A DNA stretch of 64,000 nucleotides. Origin: Thermodesulforhabdaceae bacterium. GTDB taxonomy: Bacteria; Desulfobacterota; Syntrophobacteria; Syntrophobacterales; Thermodesulforhabdaceae. Position 1 is the first letter of the stretch, and each line of letters begins with the position of its first letter. A program made the translations under genes and the position numbers. The notes beneath the pieces were generated by a model, which had not been told where the DNA came from, searched no databases, and saw nothing but the letters and a program-made list of their open reading frames with translations. Below, one piece after another: positions 63,529 to 64,000 of this stretch. Location of the stretch: positions 1-64,000 of the forward strand of contig JBBFKT010000011.1 of NCBI GenBank assembly GCA_037482015.1, in the 5' to 3' direction.

Positions 63529-64000
63529 GTGGAAACTTTTGATTTTCCGCCCATTTCGGCAGGACTGAACGACATTTCGCATCTTGCGCCTGGAGAGATC
63601 GGAGTGGTGATGGCGAAAGCCGGGGTTGGTAAAACGGCTTTTCTGTGTCTTCTGGCTCTGGAAAAAATCGGGCAGGGAGGCAAAGTGCTTCATGTATGTG
63701 TGGACGAAACCCCGGATAAAATCAAAACCTGGTATGAAGAAATTCTAAGATCCTACGGCAAAAATCTTCCGCGAGCAGTGATAAAAGAGATGGCTTCCAG
63801 AATTGAACCTCTAAGATTTATAGCATCCTTTCTGCACAATAGCTTTTCTCTTCACCGTCTCCAGGAACTGGTAACAAATCTAACAGTTCAGGCAAAATTT
63901 ACACCCTCTCTGATAATAATAGACGGACTGGACATGGAACGGTTCGATGATTCCTTTTTCATTTCTCTCAAATCTTTTCTCACTGAAACATCTTTACCTC
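63529..64000 (+). CDS. P-loop ATPase (RecA/KaiC-like), cut by window edge
   Basis: From the GTG at 63529 (AGGGAGG eight bases upstream) the frame is open to the end of the window, 157 residues so far. It has Walker A MAKAGVGKTAFLCLLAL and a Walker B-like LIIIDGLD, with an acidic HVCVDETPDKIK between. No more specific family can be given from this fragment. It follows fusA by 43 bases and is probably co-transcribed with it. Confidence 0.75.
   Translation, partial: METFDFPPISAGLNDISHLAPGEIGVVMAKAGVGKTAFLCLLALEKIGQGGKVLHVCVDETPDKIKTWYEEILRSYGKNLPRAVIKEMASRIEPLRFIASFLHNSFSLHRLQELVTNLTVQAKFTPSLIIIDGLDMERFDDSFFISLKSFLTETSLP

Noticed and set aside
1-64000. CRISPR array or prophage
   Set aside because: No regularly spaced short repeats other than the in-gene coiled-coil repeats, and no phage structural or integrase genes are visible.

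Overview
The window reads as chromosomal DNA of an anaerobic, Gram-negative bacterium, most likely a member of the Desulfobacterota (the former Deltaproteobacteria, perhaps the Syntrophobacteria). The pointers are a spd-type elongation factor G, a MoeA fused to a periplasmic-binding-like domain, a lysC-cimA pair, a citramalate route to isoleucine, CooF-like ferredoxins beside a cytoplasmic formate-dehydrogenase-like enzyme, and a DsrE-family gene read through an in-frame UGA as selenocysteine. This placement is inference from gene content; there is no rRNA in the window.

Layout. 0.2-3.4 kb: two subunits of a biotin-dependent carboxylase. 3.7-5.1 kb: a coiled-coil nuclease-like protein and a DUF202 membrane protein. 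5.2-12.2 kb: a leftward run with a queuosine-salvage hydrolase, MoeA fusion, nitrilase-type amidohydrolase, EEP-fold hydrolase, prolyl-tRNA synthetase and a small protein. 12.28-12.47 kb: a rod-shaped inverted-repeat structure that looks like a 6S RNA. 12.5-25.2 kb: a CNNM/CorC protein followed by a tightly overlapping division and cell-wall cluster (rsmH, ftsL, ftsI, murE, murF, murD, ftsW, murC, murB) that lacks mraY and murG. 25.2-32.4 kb: a DUF2007/DUF3786 protein, tRNA-Pro, a glycosyltransferase and flippase, two small membrane proteins, an M24 peptidase, a HAD phosphatase and tRNA-Arg. 32.6-36.0 kb: an unrecognised 1139-residue protein. 36.2-37.9 kb: a murein endopeptidase with LysM repeats. 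38.4-44.6 kb: jag, yidC, yidD, rnpA, rpmH (the last too short for usual ORF cut-offs), then cimA and lysC. 44.8-47.2 kb: a PAS/sigma-54 regulator and a second coiled-coil nuclease-like protein. 47.3-54.7 kb: a redox island. 54.8-64.0 kb: housekeeping genes phoH, pgpH-like, ybeY, pdxJ, acpS, nnr, tsaE, fusA and a P-loop ATPase cut by the window edge.

The most interesting region is the redox island at 47.7-54.7 kb. Seven co-directional genes encode three multi-cluster ferredoxins, a cytoplasmic Cys-type formate-dehydrogenase-like enzyme, a zinc-ribbon methyltransferase, a second cytoplasmic molybdopterin oxidoreductase and, at the end, a DsrE-like selenoprotein. The selenoprotein would be called as an 66-residue truncated protein by ordinary gene finders; the UGA sits where relatives have the first Cys of a CGTC motif and is followed by a hairpin with a GGUCU loop, the signature of bacterial SECIS elements. 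The island lies next to a palindrome, a MITE-like element and a redox-looking PAS regulator.

The long gaps without genes are 1-213, 3366-3737, 37869-38399 and 47185-47711; what they hold is described in the feature list.
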